Assembly (NCBI GenBank): GCA_012934845.2
Contig: WNNJ02002688.1
Location: 124,001 to 188,000 of the forward strand
Length of the DNA: 64,000 bases
Reading direction: 5' to 3'
Source: Pomphorhynchus laevis
Taxonomy: Eukaryota > Acanthocephala > Palaeacanthocephala > Echinorhynchida > Pomphorhynchidae
Made by a program: the position numbers and the translations under genes. Below, in pieces: positions 50,480-61,783 of the stretch (within the stretch, counting starts at the first letter, position 1; each line of letters opens with the position of its first letter). The notes beneath the pieces are model-generated. The model was given only the letters and a program-made list of their open reading frames with translations, was not told the DNA's origin and ran no database searches.

Positions 50480-53463
50480 TTATTTAAAGTGGCAAATGCG
50501 TGCAAAATGCACGCTTACATGACCACAAACAAACAAAAAAATAACATCAAAGGTCACAGGTAATTAGTTAATTGTTGAAATAAAATTGGATTTGGCGTTT
50601 GAAGTACGGCATAGATGTTGATTGGCGGATATGAATAGGCAGTTGATTCCACGATAGAGGAGCAGCCACAATGAAGGAGCGGAGTCCAAAGGAGGTAGAG
50701 TAGTTTGGGACATGTAAAAGAAGGGAATTACGGGAACGCAGAGCACAATACACAGTACGAGAATTGTCGAGAAAAGGAAGGTTGAGAAATGAAGGGGTAT
50801 GAGAAGTTATAAGGCGAAAAGCAATGATAAGAAGACGAATTTGAACACGACAATAAATGGTAGGCTAATCAAGAGAAACAAGATAGTGGGATGTATGATC
50901 AAAACGACGAAGACGGAGGAGAACTCGGACGGCAGCGTTGATGATGCGTTGTAAAGGAAGAAGAGTGGATTTAGGTGAGTTGGAAAATAGACTAAGACAG
51001 TAATCAAGTCTTGAGAAAAGAAGAGAAGATATGAGAGTCATACAAGAAGGGAAATCGATCAATCTACGAACTTGACGGAGATTGCGGAGTATCAAGGTAG
51101 ATGAGCGTACTTTATCACTAACGAAAGGTTTAAGTGAAAGTCGGTTGTCGAAATGAAAGCCTAGGAAAACGAGATTATCAACGATAGGAAGAATTGTAGA
51201 ATTTAGTGATACGGAAGGAGGTTCTACGCCGAAGCTTCGAGGTAGGATCCACATAATTTTAGATTTATCAGGATTCAGAGAAAGGCGAAGGGAAGAAAGA
51301 TGATTGGAAATTGAGACAAGACAGCTGGAAACAGAAACACTAAGATCATGAATACGATAAGCAGGTGCATGAGCATAGATGAGAATGTCATCAGCATATT
51401 GCATAACATGGACGTTAAATTTATGAGAAATCGAAGACAAGTCACCGAGAAGAAGAGAGAAAAGCATAGGGCCTAATACGGAGCCTTGTGGAACACCGGT
51501 CGGGATGGATGAAGGATGGAGAGAGAAGAGTTAGAATAGACGCGAAATGTACGGTTTGACAGATATGAAGAAAACCATGATACAGTGGGTAAAGAGAAGC
51601 CATAATCATGACGAAGGCGATGTAGAAGAATCGAGTGATCGACAATGTCAAAAGCAGACGATAGATCAAGAGAAACTATGACACTACATAATTTATGATC
51701 GCGCGATATGAGTAAGTCGTTATAAACTTTAAGACAGGCAATTTCAGTAGAGTGATTAGAGCGAAAAGCGGCTTGGAAGGGAGGAAACAAGTTAGAGGAA
51801 AAGAGATATGTATTAACTTGCTTGAGAATGAGACGCTCATGGAGTTATGAGGGGGTTGGGAGAAGTGAGATTGGACGGTACGAAGATATTAGTGAGGAGT
51901 CGAGAGATTGCTTTTTGATGAGAGGACGAACAGTGGCGCATTTCCAGATGGAAGGAAATGTACGGCTACGGATGGACGAGTTGAACAATGTGGTTAGGAA
52001 GGGTGAGATAGAGGAGCAGATATTTTTAAGCAAGTGAGTGGGAATAGGGTCAGAAGGGGAGGTTTTATTAGGTAATGACAGCAGAACCGAAGAAACTTCA
52101 TCAGACGAAACGGGAAGAAGGTGGAATAGTTCTGGGAGGGAAGTATTTAAAGAGAAGAGTGGGTACAAGGGGGCTACGGGTAGTAGGAAAAGTAAATTAG
52201 ATAGCTTAGCTTGTAGATAAGAAGAAAATGCATCAGGATTTATATTACAAGAAGTAGATGATCGTGAAAGAATTGAGTTTAAGATTTTCCAATAAGATTT
52301 AGAGTTTGAAGATGACTCGAGTTGATTTCGTTAAAAGATAGTACGTTTAGTACGTATAAGAATAAGATGTGAACGGCGTAGAGAAAAGTAGGAATCACGG
52401 AGATTTGGAGGGAGTGAGTTGGGAGAACGTTTAAGAAAGCGAGTATACACAGGAAAAGAGTGACCGAGTCGACGCTTAGAAAGACTACAGTCAAAATCGA
52501 ACCAGGTAGCACGGTGCAAGCGTTGAATACAACGGGGTCGAATGGGCAGAAGGTGATTGAGCATCGACGTAAGTTCAGAATTAAACAGTATGCAGAGATC
52601 ATTGAAAGATAGTTAAGTGGAAGCGAAAAGAGTAAAGAATTGAGTAAGGCAGAACAGAAAATCGGGATATCGAGATGTTTCCAAGGTCGACTTGGAGAAG
52701 CTAATGTTGGAGGAGGAGAAGGAGGATGGGGACGAGTAAGAGTAAGAGTGACAAGGAAATGATCGGACAAACTGGAATCAGTAATTGACAAGGAAGTATA
52801 GTCATTGAAGCAGATAGGGACAGCAATGATGTCGAGAGCACCGCCGAGAATATGAGTTGGGCTTGTTGAAAGTAATTTATAGTTAAAATCAGAAAAAAGA
52901 TTAGTTAAAGTGATAGAGTCAGAGTCAGACGGGCGATCAAGACGAATGTTAAAGTCACCGAGAACAAAAGAAGGAGTATAAGACAATGTACAGTGAGACA
53001 TTATATCTGCAAGGTCATTAAAGAAGTTATGTGATGGGGCAACTCAACCTGGACGGTATACAATCACAAGTTCAAGAGGGAAAGGAGTTGATAATCTGCA
53101 TATGAGTAATTCGAACGAGGTGTAACGGATGTTAACGTTGATTTTACGTAAAGACATTGGGTGACGAGCAATGGCAACAATACCGCCATGGTTAGAAGCA
53201 GTAGATGTATGAGAGGCATTTGGACGAGCTGATTCAACTAGAGAACAACCAGAGCGACATAGACGACGAATAGCAAGATCGTCAGAGTCAGAGTGCCAGG
53301 ATTCGGTAATGCAGAGAATATCGATAGATAATTGATCGAAGATATCGAGAAGCATATCAGCTTTATGAAGAATGGAGCGAGTGTTGAATAGACTAAGACG
53401 AAAAGTATGCTTAGGAGCGAGATCGACTAGCGAAGAAGACAAGGGGGAGAGATGGGACGCCAT
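50480..53463 (-). pseudogene. CR1-like LINE ORF2 (endonuclease-RT), disrupted
   Basis: ATG at 53463, overlapping the end of ORF1 by 37 nt. Endonuclease: LFNTRSILHKADML, ILCITESWHSDSDD, GGIVAIAR, then after a stop at 53044 FVLGDFNIRLDRPSD and SDHFLVTLTL. RT pieces: KTSPSDPIPTHLLKNI, SSYRPISLLP, AFRSNHSTEIACLKV, VSLDLSSAFDIVDHSIL (motif A), HVMQYADDILIYAHAP (motif C intact) and RLSLNPDKSKIMWI. C-terminus LLLHVPNYSTSFGLRSFIVA to NFN-type end at 50568. At least five frame breaks. The 3'UTR reaches aatgcgtgcaaaatgcacgctt near 50500. The layout fits CR1/Jockey-superfamily elements. Confidence 0.88.
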
Positions 53464-54605
53464 CGAATTTTTGGCCTTGTGTGTACAACGTGAAAATTTC
53501 CGTTGATTTGACGTATAGATAAGGATGACTCGCCGTTTGTTTCACGTCGATGTTTCTCAATGCGAGCTAAATTGAGCTGGGCAATATCAGAAGGGGAGCG
53601 GTCAGGAAAGATACGGCAAGTAGATGAAGTGGTAAGAAGTTTAAAACGTTGGGAGAGTACAGAAGAGGCATGTGAACTATGTCGGAAAACGATTTTTAAG
53701 AGTGGAGGACTGAGATGATTAGATTTAGTGGATTTGTTTAAACGGATCAAAGATACAGGAGCGATATTATTGAAGAGGGATGGATTATTATAAGGAAGAA
53801 TAGTGGCTAGGATAGACCTCAAAGCAGATACATAATCATCGAGGCGACATTGAGGAGAAGCAGATTCGGAAACCTTTAAATTAGATATGATAATGCATCG
53901 ATCGCGCGAAGGAAAACGATTACGTAGTGGTGGACGGAAAGACCTGGTAGCAGTAGAGGCAGAAGAGCAGATAAACGTGAGAATGACAGGGGTGCTAAGC
54001 GAAGATTTAAGATAGTTTGAAGCATGTGTGACAGGAGTGGAGTGTTGAATTGGCTGATCGGAGATGTTACTGGAGATGATTTTGACGGAAGGATGTAAAT
54101 TATTGATAGGTGATACGGTTGGAGCATGTGTGACAGAAGTGGATTGTTGAATAGGTTGAACGGAGATGTTACTGGAGATAATTTTGACAGAAGGATGTAA
54201 ATTATTGAGAAGTGATACGGTAGAGGTAGAGTAAGGAGAACGTGACGAGAAGAAAGAAGTATGATATGTTTTTAGATGTGGGGATGAATAGGAAAAATGA
54301 GGTACGAGATGAAGGCCTTTACTGTTTGCATTGTTAGGAAGATGAAGATTAAGGGAAGTTTTATCCGTAGTTAAAGGAGGAGTGTGTGTGAGAGAAGTTT
54401 CAAGAACGGGTTTCATAGATGACGAAGGAGTTAGGAAGCAAACGGATGACGACGATAGATTGGAAGATATGTTGTCGTTTGTTGATGTTCCATGTATAAC
54501 AGCGGTCTGAGTCGACTGAGAGATATCATCAAGTTTATTTATTGAGCACAAATCTGTTTTGCTAGCGTTCAGAACGTCTCCACAGTTTGAGTGGTCATTC
54601 TTCAT
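53427..54605 (-). CDS. CR1-like LINE ORF1
   Basis: 392-codon open frame directly upstream of and overlapping ORF2. Ser/Thr/Pro-rich N-terminal two-thirds with an internal duplicated segment: NNLHPSVKIISSNIS followed by a Q-P-I-Q stretch occurs twice, about 47 residues apart. The C-terminal third (CIIISNLKVSES...PPLLKIVFRHSSHASSVLSQ...SDIAQLNLARIEKHRRETN) resembles the RNA-binding/C-terminal domain of CR1/Jockey ORF1 proteins; the frame at 61717-62430 has the same layout (LLKVVLDSKDHVDFLL...LRDLSPADRLRRHEAFNELHRR). No zinc knuckle seen. Expected to bind LINE RNA. Open, but its ORF2 partner is broken. Confidence 0.7.
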   Translation of the reverse strand: MKNDHSNCGDVLNASKTDLCSINKLDDISQSTQTAVIHGTSTNDNISSNLSSSSVCFLTPSSSMKPVLETSLTHTPPLTTDKTSLNLHLPNNANSKGLHLVPHFSYSSPHLKTYHTSFFSSRSPYSTSTVSLLNNLHPSVKIISSNISVQPIQQSTSVTHAPTVSPINNLHPSVKIISSNISDQPIQHSTPVTHASNYLKSSLSTPVILTFICSSASTATRSFRPPLRNRFPSRDRCIIISNLKVSESASPQCRLDDYVSALRSILATILPYNNPSLFNNIAPVSLIRLNKSTKSNHLSPPLLKIVFRHSSHASSVLSQRFKLLTTSSTCRIFPDRSPSDIAQLNLARIEKHRRETNGESSLSIRQINGNFHVVHTRPKIRWRPISPPCLLR

Positions 54606-54613
54606 TAGCTTAC

Positions 54614-54805
54614 CTACGAGGGCAGCACACAGAAGCAGCAGAGGAAATTCCGATTTAAAACGTTGTTTTCGTCAGTGAAAGGAATGGCAACGTGAGTCAA
54701 AACATTGCAGTTCTTGTTGTCCCATCCAATTTGCTTTTCGATGTAAACTTCCTTGACGGACTTGAGTTGCTGGCCGACAATTTTAGTTAGCTTTCTCTTT
54801 GCCAT
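54614..54805 (-). CDS. Short ORF at start of CR1-like element
   Basis: 63 codons, MAKRKLTKIVGQQLKSVKEV..., separated from ORF1 by a stop and 8 nt and in the same direction. It may be the original N-terminus of ORF1 cut off by a stop; a gtaggtaagc string follows its end. A basic MA-R-K start also appears on minus near 63209 (MARTKKTETK), at the equivalent position of the next LINE. Confidence 0.45.
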   Translation of the reverse strand: MAKRKLTKIVGQQLKSVKEVYIEKQIGWDNKNCNVLTHVAIPFTDENNVLNRNFLCCFCVLPS

Positions 54806-54879
54806 AATAAAATGTTAATTAGTTAGTTATAATCAAGAATGTTTAAACTCCGTTAGTCTGCAAGTCGTTAGTTGTAAGT

Positions 54880-54985
54880 AGCGAGCGGATGTCGTCGATG
54901 GTTGTCGATAATTGTCAAGCGGATGGTTGTCCTTAGTTGTCGTCGAAGGTTGTCGTTGGTTGTCGTCGAAGGTTGTAGTTTGATT
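54880..54985 (-). repeat. GACAACC minisatellite in LINE 5'UTR
   Basis: ggttgtcg/ttgtcgtcgaagg repeats. Read on minus they match 63711-63880 on plus, including catccgcttgacaattatcg. Confidence 0.88.
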
Positions 54986-54989
54986 GTTT

Positions 54990-55322
54990 TACAATCTTGG
55001 TGGACAAGATTTTCTGGAATCTGGAACTGAAATCTGGAACTGAAATCTGGAATGTATGTTTATTAGAAAGCAATATTTTTTAATTGTCATGAGTATTAAT
55101 CTGATCAGCACCAGTGTAGAATTTCAGCTCGCAGATGCATTCAAGTTAAATTTAATTGATCGTTGATTTATAATTTGGATTTGTAAGTATTTATAACAAA
55201 GACAATTTATAACCAGTTTTTATAAAGTTAACTTTCTCTTATGCTGTGTATTTGAACAATGCGCTGGTGAGATTGATGATTGAATATGTTTATCCGGCGG
55301 TCTTTCCTTGTAGCGTAAAGAA
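54990..55322. other. LINE 5' flank with a foldback-element end
   Basis: Non-coding. aatttcagctcgcagatgcattcaagttaaat (55132) is an end fragment of the foldback family at 50.2 kb. A tandem gaaatctggaactgaaatctgg sits at 55021. Confidence 0.55.
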
Positions 55323-55795
55323 ATTGACGATTTACAGAGCATGTCTCGTCGCTTTATAAAATTACGTCCGCATGTGTGACATCTTTTATTTATATCATTC
55401 TCGCTTAAGCAGTTTAGGTATAGTATCTATACGCGTGTGGTTGATAACTCTTGACTATTCTTACTGTTCATCAAGTTGAGGCGTATACTGCGGATTGTAT
55501 AGCGTTTAATAAGATAATGAGAAGTATAATGTGTTCCAAAAAATGGTAGTTTTTGAAATTGACGATTCGTAAAACATATCCCGTTGCTTTACGAAATTGT
55601 GCTCACATGTGCGACATCTTTTCTATCATTCTGGCTTAAGCAGTTTAGGTTTAGTATACATACGCTTGATGTTGATGATGTATGATCTCCTGACTATGTA
55701 TCGCATTGTTAGTCAAGTTAAGCCTATCCTTCTGATTTTATAGTGTTTAATAAGATAATAGAAGTAGAGGACATAATAAAAAATTGGTAGTTTTG
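55323..55795. repeat. Tandem duplication, ~235-bp unit, diverged
   Basis: aaattgacgattYrYaRaRcatRtcYcgtYgctttaYRaaatt starts both units. Later matches include agcgtttaataagataat/agtgtttaataagataat and aaWggtagttttt. About 80% identity. Confidence 0.75.
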
Positions 55796-56075
55796 AGTCA
55801 CGGAAGGTGTCCATCACATTTCTGACTTTCACATCGAGCGATTAACGCGTGGAATAGTTTTCCTGACAACATCGTGGACATATCCGATGCTAAATCATTC
55901 AAAGTACAGCGGATGCGTTCGATGAGTTGCGAACGTACTCCTTTGCTGGTAAACTACCCATGGTGTTAATCGTATCTGCGACGACGATTACTAATGTGCA
56001 TTTTTATCTTATATTTGTGTTTGTTTTTCTATTTTGATTATTTTCTGTTCTAGTTATATGTGAGTGGTCAAAATA
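55796..56075 (+). pseudogene. LINE 3' fragment (RT C-terminal tail)
   Basis: Plus-strand frame NAWNSFPDNIVDISDAKSFK then SMSCERTPLLVNYPW and stop near 55967, the W-N-x-L/F-P tail of a CR1/RTE-type RT, followed by T-rich 3'UTR. Confidence 0.65.
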
Positions 56076-56079
56076 GCCA

Positions 56080-56745
56080 TATGGCTATAGATTTGAAGTA
56101 TAAATAACAGCATTATTTTGCAAGTCCAAGCGCTTTGTAAATCCACAGCGGTTTGTTCTTATTACTTAGATCCATTCCCTACCCCGTAAAATAGGATACA
56201 TATGTCCTATTATGTAAGATATAACATATACTGAAAGATAAGTGTCATATCCTGCGGGGCACCATTTAATATATTAAATTCGGTAACCTTAACTGTTTTA
56301 ATGCTTGCACGAAAACCTCATAACTTTGAATTTATTAGTTAATGATTTCTTTTGTACATGTACTTTGTCTGGTTAATATAACATTCTTCCAGCTCAATAT
56401 GTCGGCAAAAACGTAAGGCAGGAAGTTCGTATTTGAACTTGTCCGAATGCGAAATCTCTTATTATCTTAAATGGATATAATCGTTTGCCTACAATTTCAC
56501 CATTTCTTTATCACTTTGTCATATAGTCCTGTTCATCTTAATCGTTGAAGTTTTTATCATACCGTATTCTTACTCTGTCTTTGAACAAGATAATCAGTCC
56601 CGGTTTTAGATTGATTGTAATATAATAAACTGACTAAATTTGATGACTTGAGATAAAAAGTGAGCATTTAAAAGTTTGGTTTCAATTAACATGTTATTTA
56701 AACTTCAATTTTGTTAATAAGTTATGGTGATCTTAATAAATTTCA
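56080..56745. other. No gene recognised
   Basis: Ordinary AT-rich sequence; I see no coding or structured feature. Confidence 0.5.
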
Positions 56746-57290
56746 ATATTTAGTAAACTTCTAATTTAAGATTGTTTTGGCTGAGCTGCACTAGACGATT
56801 AACAGTAAAATTCACGGCCTAGAACATTTTACGAGGGATGTTGGTTAAATTATTATAATTTAAGGTCGTTTTAAATGAGCTGCACAAGGCGATTACCAGT
56901 AAAATTCACGTCCTTGAGCATTTTACGACGGCTTTTATTAAACTATTTCTAATTTAATATCGCTTTGGCTTTACGACCTTGAACATTTTACGACGGCTTT
57001 TAGTAAACTCTTTCTAATTAAAGATCACTTTAGCTGATCTGCACGAGACGATTTCCAGTAAAATTTACGGCCTTAACATTTCATGACTACTTTTAGTAAA
57101 CTTCTAATTTAAGATCGCTTTAGCTGAGCTGCCTATGCCCAGTAAAATTCACGGCCTTAACATTTTACGACGGCGTTTAGTAAACTGTTTCTAATTTAAG
57201 ATCGCATTGGCTGATCTGCATGAGTAGTTAAATTAGCAGTAAAATGCACGGACTTGAACATTTCAGAGGGCTTCATTAAATAAAGTCTAA
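56745..57290. repeat. Satellite-like tandem array, ~100-bp unit
   Basis: About five diverged units. Each has tttctaattt-aagatcgctttggctgagctgca, a degenerate gacgattaNcagtaaaattcacggcct, then aacattttacgacggctttNagtaaac. Unit lengths vary by deletion (one lacks the middle at 56965). Confidence 0.88.
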
Positions 57291-57545
57291 TTGTCTTTAT
57301 TTAACGATTGATGTCGATATGGTGAACATTTACAAAATTAAATTTAGAAATTTAAAGTCCATTAATCCTGTAACTACTTTAATAAAGTTTAAAATAAAGT
57401 AATTTCAGTAATTTTTATTAATTAGAGTAAAAATAATGCACTGGAATTAGGTTATCATGTAGTATAAATAGTGCTATTTTTCGAACTCATGTAAAATCTG
57501 GTAAAATTAGTTTCATTTAAAAAAACTATGATCAGGCAAAATAGC

Positions 57546-57579
57546 CTTATGGCTAAGCCTTGTAAGGCTTAGCCATAAG
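57546..57579. repeat. Perfect 16-bp hairpin
   Basis: cttatggctaagcctt-gt-aaggcttagccataag. Confidence 0.93.
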
Positions 57580-57614
57580 CCTTACGAACACAACGGTATA
57601 TATTGCTTGCCATG

Positions 57615-58025
57615 AGTTGTTTAGCACAGCGGAGCGGTCCTTAATGGATATATGTATATATAAACATCTTGCTCCGTCTTATTCAACATCAATGCCGCAA
57701 AATCACTTCAATTACCATGAACAGCGAAAAATCAGAAAATATGCCGAGCGAATATCGAGATTTGAGAGGGCAAGTTTCTTCCCGTTGGTTTTGGGGCTAA
57801 TGGTGGTGCCGGTGATACAACTATCAAGATTATGAGAAGAATGTGCTACCTTAAATCGGAGAAATCTGCACGTCCATACAACGAATGTATTCTGGACTTG
57901 AGAATTAAAATTGGATTTGTACTTGCAAGGGCAGCATACTTACACATTTGGATTATCCCATCTTCTCGAGCACACGTGAAAATCCCATATCAAAGGTTTG
58001 GAGGGTCTGGGACAGATCGTGAGTA
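57615..58025 (+). pseudogene. C-terminal fragment of the LINE-like family of 7.2 and 47.5 kb
   Basis: Plus-strand pieces: HLAPSYSTSMPQNHFNYHEQ, RKIRKYAERISRFERASFFP, LVLGANGGAGDTTIKIMRRM (after a frameshift near 57805) and PYNECILDLRIKIGFVLARA. The pattern (neutral leader, E/K-rich Y-x-x-R-I, F-x-P-L-V-L, G-G, then L-R-x-K-I-x-F) is the C-terminal region expected after the RT of that family. Ends near 58025. Confidence 0.6.
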
Positions 58026-58226
58026 GCTGGGTGCAAAGTGGGAAAGATGTTTCTTTATTCACTTTATATTGTTGCCCGCTATGGGACCTTTTATTAGATT
58101 TAAAATGTTTTTACTTTTTTTAAAGAGAAAGCATTTTATTATTATTCCAATACATACCAAAGCAAAAAGGCTATTCAGGCAGAGTCCAAAAAATATAAAA
58201 CAAAAGCAAATGGTCAGTCAACGTAG

Positions 58227-58817
58227 CTAATTAGGGTATTCTAGTGGTAGTGTTGAATGGCGGCATTGTTCATGTATCCATTTGTAGCATCGTGATTTAA
58301 ACGTTCTCAAACTGGGGGCTGCAACGACTTCCTCAGGCAACGAATTCCACATGTTAATTCCTCTCCTTGAGAGTCTATACACTTTTGGTAATCTGCCAAA
58401 TCTAAATTTATACAAGACTCTGCTATGTCCCCGCAACTGATCTACCCGCCTAGTGATTACATCGGTGGGATAACCTACCACATCATTCGACATATGCCAT
58501 AGACATCGCATTTCCAAGGATATGAACCTCTCACGTACCGACAACATCCCAATACGACTTAGACGTACATAATAGTCAATACCACTTAAGCCAATACAGA
58601 GCCTCGATCCGCGCCTAAGAATATACTCCAGGTCTAATAGTTCTTGCTTAGTGACAGGGAAACAAGCCTGAATGCAGTACTCCAAGTGTGGCTTGACGAT
58701 GGAGATGAATAACCTCTTGAACATATGACAGCTTAACCTGAGGAATGCATTTTTAATACAATATAATGCCCTAGTAGCTTTACCTAGAAAAAAGTCGGTG
58801 TTCAACTTTGTTTTCAA
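58227..58817 (-). pseudogene. CR1/Jockey-type LINE ORF2, C-terminal 196 codons
   Basis: Minus-strand open frame: LGKATRALYCIKNAF, KPHLEYCIQACFPVTKQELL, RFGRLPKVYRLSRRGINMWN and the tail SLPEEVVAAPSLRTFKSRCY ending in YPN at 58227. It continues the RT thumb/connection of the element at 59.3-61.8 kb, but on the far side of a duplicated junction. Confidence 0.85.
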
Positions 58818-59017
58818 GGATCTATGGACAATAATCCGAAATCCTTATGATGAGACACTTCCTTTAAGACCATATCTCCAATAAAGTACCTTAGAGTTTC
58901 AATAGGGCGACCTAATTGCATGAGAACACATTTGTCAACATTCAACCGTAGTCCGGTAGAATCACACCAATTTGACAGAGAGTTTGGATCATTTTGTAGC
59001 GATACTTGGTCAGCAGG
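58804..59017 (-). repeat. Duplicated RT segment, copy 1
   Basis: aactttgttttcaaggatctatggacaa ... gatacttggtcagcagg. Matches 59386-59600 at about 93% identity, same strand. Confidence 0.92.
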
Positions 59018-59303
59018 TAAAGTATTCTTGCTAGATTGTTTTTAGTAGATATGACAGCAATGTGACACATGTTCAAAACCCTTCTGAATACATTACGTGA
59101 AATTTGTGTTAATTTGCATTGTACAATTTTATAAGCTGGCAGAACATCCATTTTAGCTACAGTTATGTATCAATAATTATATTTAAAAATAATGTTGTAA
59201 CATTTAGGTATTGGACATTTTAATTATTACATTCATTTAATTACACTGTATTATTCAGATTCAATTGACTTTAATAGATCAAATTAGTCAAGTGTTAAAA
59301 TGC

Positions 59304-60332
59304 TCAATTTTCAAAAGATACCTCAATTGACGAAATTGTTTTGCCGCAATATAACCGATGCTGAACGCAGTCGAATAAAATCGATAACTTTGTTTTCAAG
59401 GATCTATGGACAATAATTCCTAAATCCTTATGATGAGACACTTCCTTTAAGACCATATCTCCAATAAAGTACCTTAGAGTTTCAATAGGGCGACCTAGTT
59501 GCATGAGGACACATTTATCAACATTCAACCGTAGTCCGGTAGAATCGCACCACTTGATCAGGGAGTTTAGATCATTTTGTAACGATACTCGATCAGCAGG
59601 ATTTCTAATGATCGACCAAATCTTTAGATCGTCTGCAAACGCTAGATGAGAGCATGATAAGCGGAGTAGCAGATCATTAATGAAGATTATAAAGAGCAGT
59701 GGGCCAAGGACTGATCCCTGCGGTACGCCAGAATTAATATTTACCGAATAAGAAAACACACCCCCCACACAAACTCGGAAAGACCTATTCGATAGAAATT
59801 CCCTGACCCACTCACAAATATATGAATGAAGTCCATAGTGATACAGTAAAGACACTATGCCGTCGTGTGGTACCCTATCAAAAGCTTTCGAAAAATCAAG
59901 GAATACTGTATAAACCTGAAACCCAGCCCCCAGAGCATCATCCCATTTTTCACACGCAGTTAGTAGGTTAGTAAGGCATGAACTTCCGATCCTGAAACCA
60001 TGTTGAGATTCAACCAATATGTGATTACGATCCAAATGATCCCTGATTCTACTAGCAATGATTCTTTCTAAAAGTTTGCAGAATACGCTAGTCAAGCTAA
60101 TGGGCCGAAAGTCCGCGCAAAAGCAAGCAGGATGCTTTTTGGGAATAGGCACCACAATTGCACACTTCCAACTGTCAGGAATCCAAGATGTGTCTAAGCT
60201 GTATCTGAAGAACATAGTTAAATCATTGCTCAGTTCGTTCGCTAGGGATTTGACGAGGAAGGGGGCAATATTGTCTGGTCCCGGAGATGTAAACGAATCG
60301 AGCTTCATAACCTCGTTCAACACCTCATCCAC
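59304..60332 (-). pseudogene. CR1/Jockey-type LINE ORF2, reverse transcriptase
   Basis: 342 open codons: SPGPDNIAPFLVKSLA, DFRPISLTSVFCKLLERII, ESQHGFRIGSSCLTNLLTA, VFLDFSKAFDRVPHDGI (motif A), NSGVPQGSVLGPLLFIIFIN (motif B), LAFADDLKIWS (motif C, FADD) and LRLNVDKCVLMQLGR. It then leaves homology at about 59386, where the duplicated junction begins. Confidence 0.9.
59386..59600 (-). repeat. Duplicated RT segment, copy 2
   Basis: Second copy of 58804-59017. About 370 bp of AT-rich sequence separates the two. Confidence 0.92.
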
Positions 60333-60523
60333 TCAGAGTGGACGAACACAACACCGATGAGCAACCGGAACATACTTCCAACTAAAGTCATGCAATTTGT
60401 TAGAGGTCAAAGCCTGTACCAAGAAGCCATCAGCTAAATGTTGAGCAATTATAGACGGATCGGTCAAAGTTTCAGTTGGCGTTTGGATTAAGCTAATTGT
60501 GGCGACAAGTGTTCTGTTGTTTC

Positions 60524-61783
60524 TCACATAAAACCAAACCTCCTAGGATTCAAAGATGCATCCCTGACGATACTATCTTCGTACGAATAGCATTTCTGAA
60601 ATTTTAGCCGATTGCATAAGTTCCGAGAGTGGATGTAGGCACATTTGGAAGCAGGAGAACGCCTACATTCGCGCCACAATTTGTTGCGGGATCTGATAGC
60701 ATCGAGAAGCTCTCTGTCGAACCAAGGTGGATGTCCATGCTTTAACTTGCAGGCACGTAGCGGAGCAAAGATATCAGAAATTCGCATCAATTCATCATGG
60801 AGCAGATCAAAGACTACAGTAACCTCCAAACCGAAGTGGATACGAAGACTATCACAGATACCTTTTGGGAAGTTTGCAGCTAGTTGACTAGCATCAACAC
60901 CTACCCAACAACGTTTTTTAAAATTAGAGTTTTGTGAGGCTATGTTGAACAGCAACAGTCGCATAGAGAGTACACAGTGATCGCTATTGCCAATTGGTGC
61001 GTCATAACGAACACCTGAAACGTCACCCAAACACTTAGTAAAGACCAAATCGAGTATAGAAGGCGTACCTGTCGCACAAGTAGGTTCTTTAATATGTTGA
61101 ACTAGTAGCATCTCGAGTAACAGAAAGTCACTCAGTACTTTCCCAATTCCGTGAATTGGTCGTGAATGACTATTTTTCCAGTCTATTTGGGGGATATTGA
61201 AGTCACCCAGGAGCGAAATCAGAGGATACGAAGATAAACTCAGCAAATGTGATTTAAGAGAGTCAAATCTTAATTCATAGGACGGAGAACGGTAAAGGAC
61301 GCAGAATCGGGATCGTTGACCATTTCCCAGTGTAAAAGCAAGACCTTCAAAGGAATAACCTATATCGTCGCGAAAAGCCGAGATATTCGATACCAGGAGA
61401 CTATTTCGCACATAGGCGGCTACCCCACCTCCACGTTTACCACATGAGCGATCCGAACGTATTAGAAAATAGTTAGGGATGGCAACACAGTCATCCGAAA
61501 TGTCAGAATGTAGCCATGTTTCGGTTATACAAAATACATCACAATGTTTTGAAGCAACTATGAATTTAATTTCCGAGAACTGAGCCAGGAGACTACGAAC
61601 ATTTGAAAAACCGACAAAAATGTTCGTATAATGGGAAAATTTGACACGCTCGGTGACACTATCGATGTCTACTAGTTTTCCTACACACGAACCATCACTA
61701 CTAAAGAGGTCTGACTCTACAGAAGTAAGGGATGCCACCGGACAGTCGGACGCCACTTGACCACCCGAAAATTCCGGACACAT
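60524..61783 (-). pseudogene. CR1/Jockey-type LINE ORF2, endonuclease domain
   Basis: 419 codons containing an APE-type nuclease: FVGFSNVRSLLAQFSEIKFI, VFCITETWLHSDISDD, RSDRSCGKRGGGVAAYVRNS, VLYRSPSYELRF, ISLLGDFNIPQIDW and GNSDHCVLSM. After RNKLWRECRRS it runs to RFGFM and a stop; a single-base deletion at about 60540 explains the break, because the next frame reads on as VRNNRTLVATISLI towards the RT at 60332. It overlaps the end of ORF1. Confidence 0.9.
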
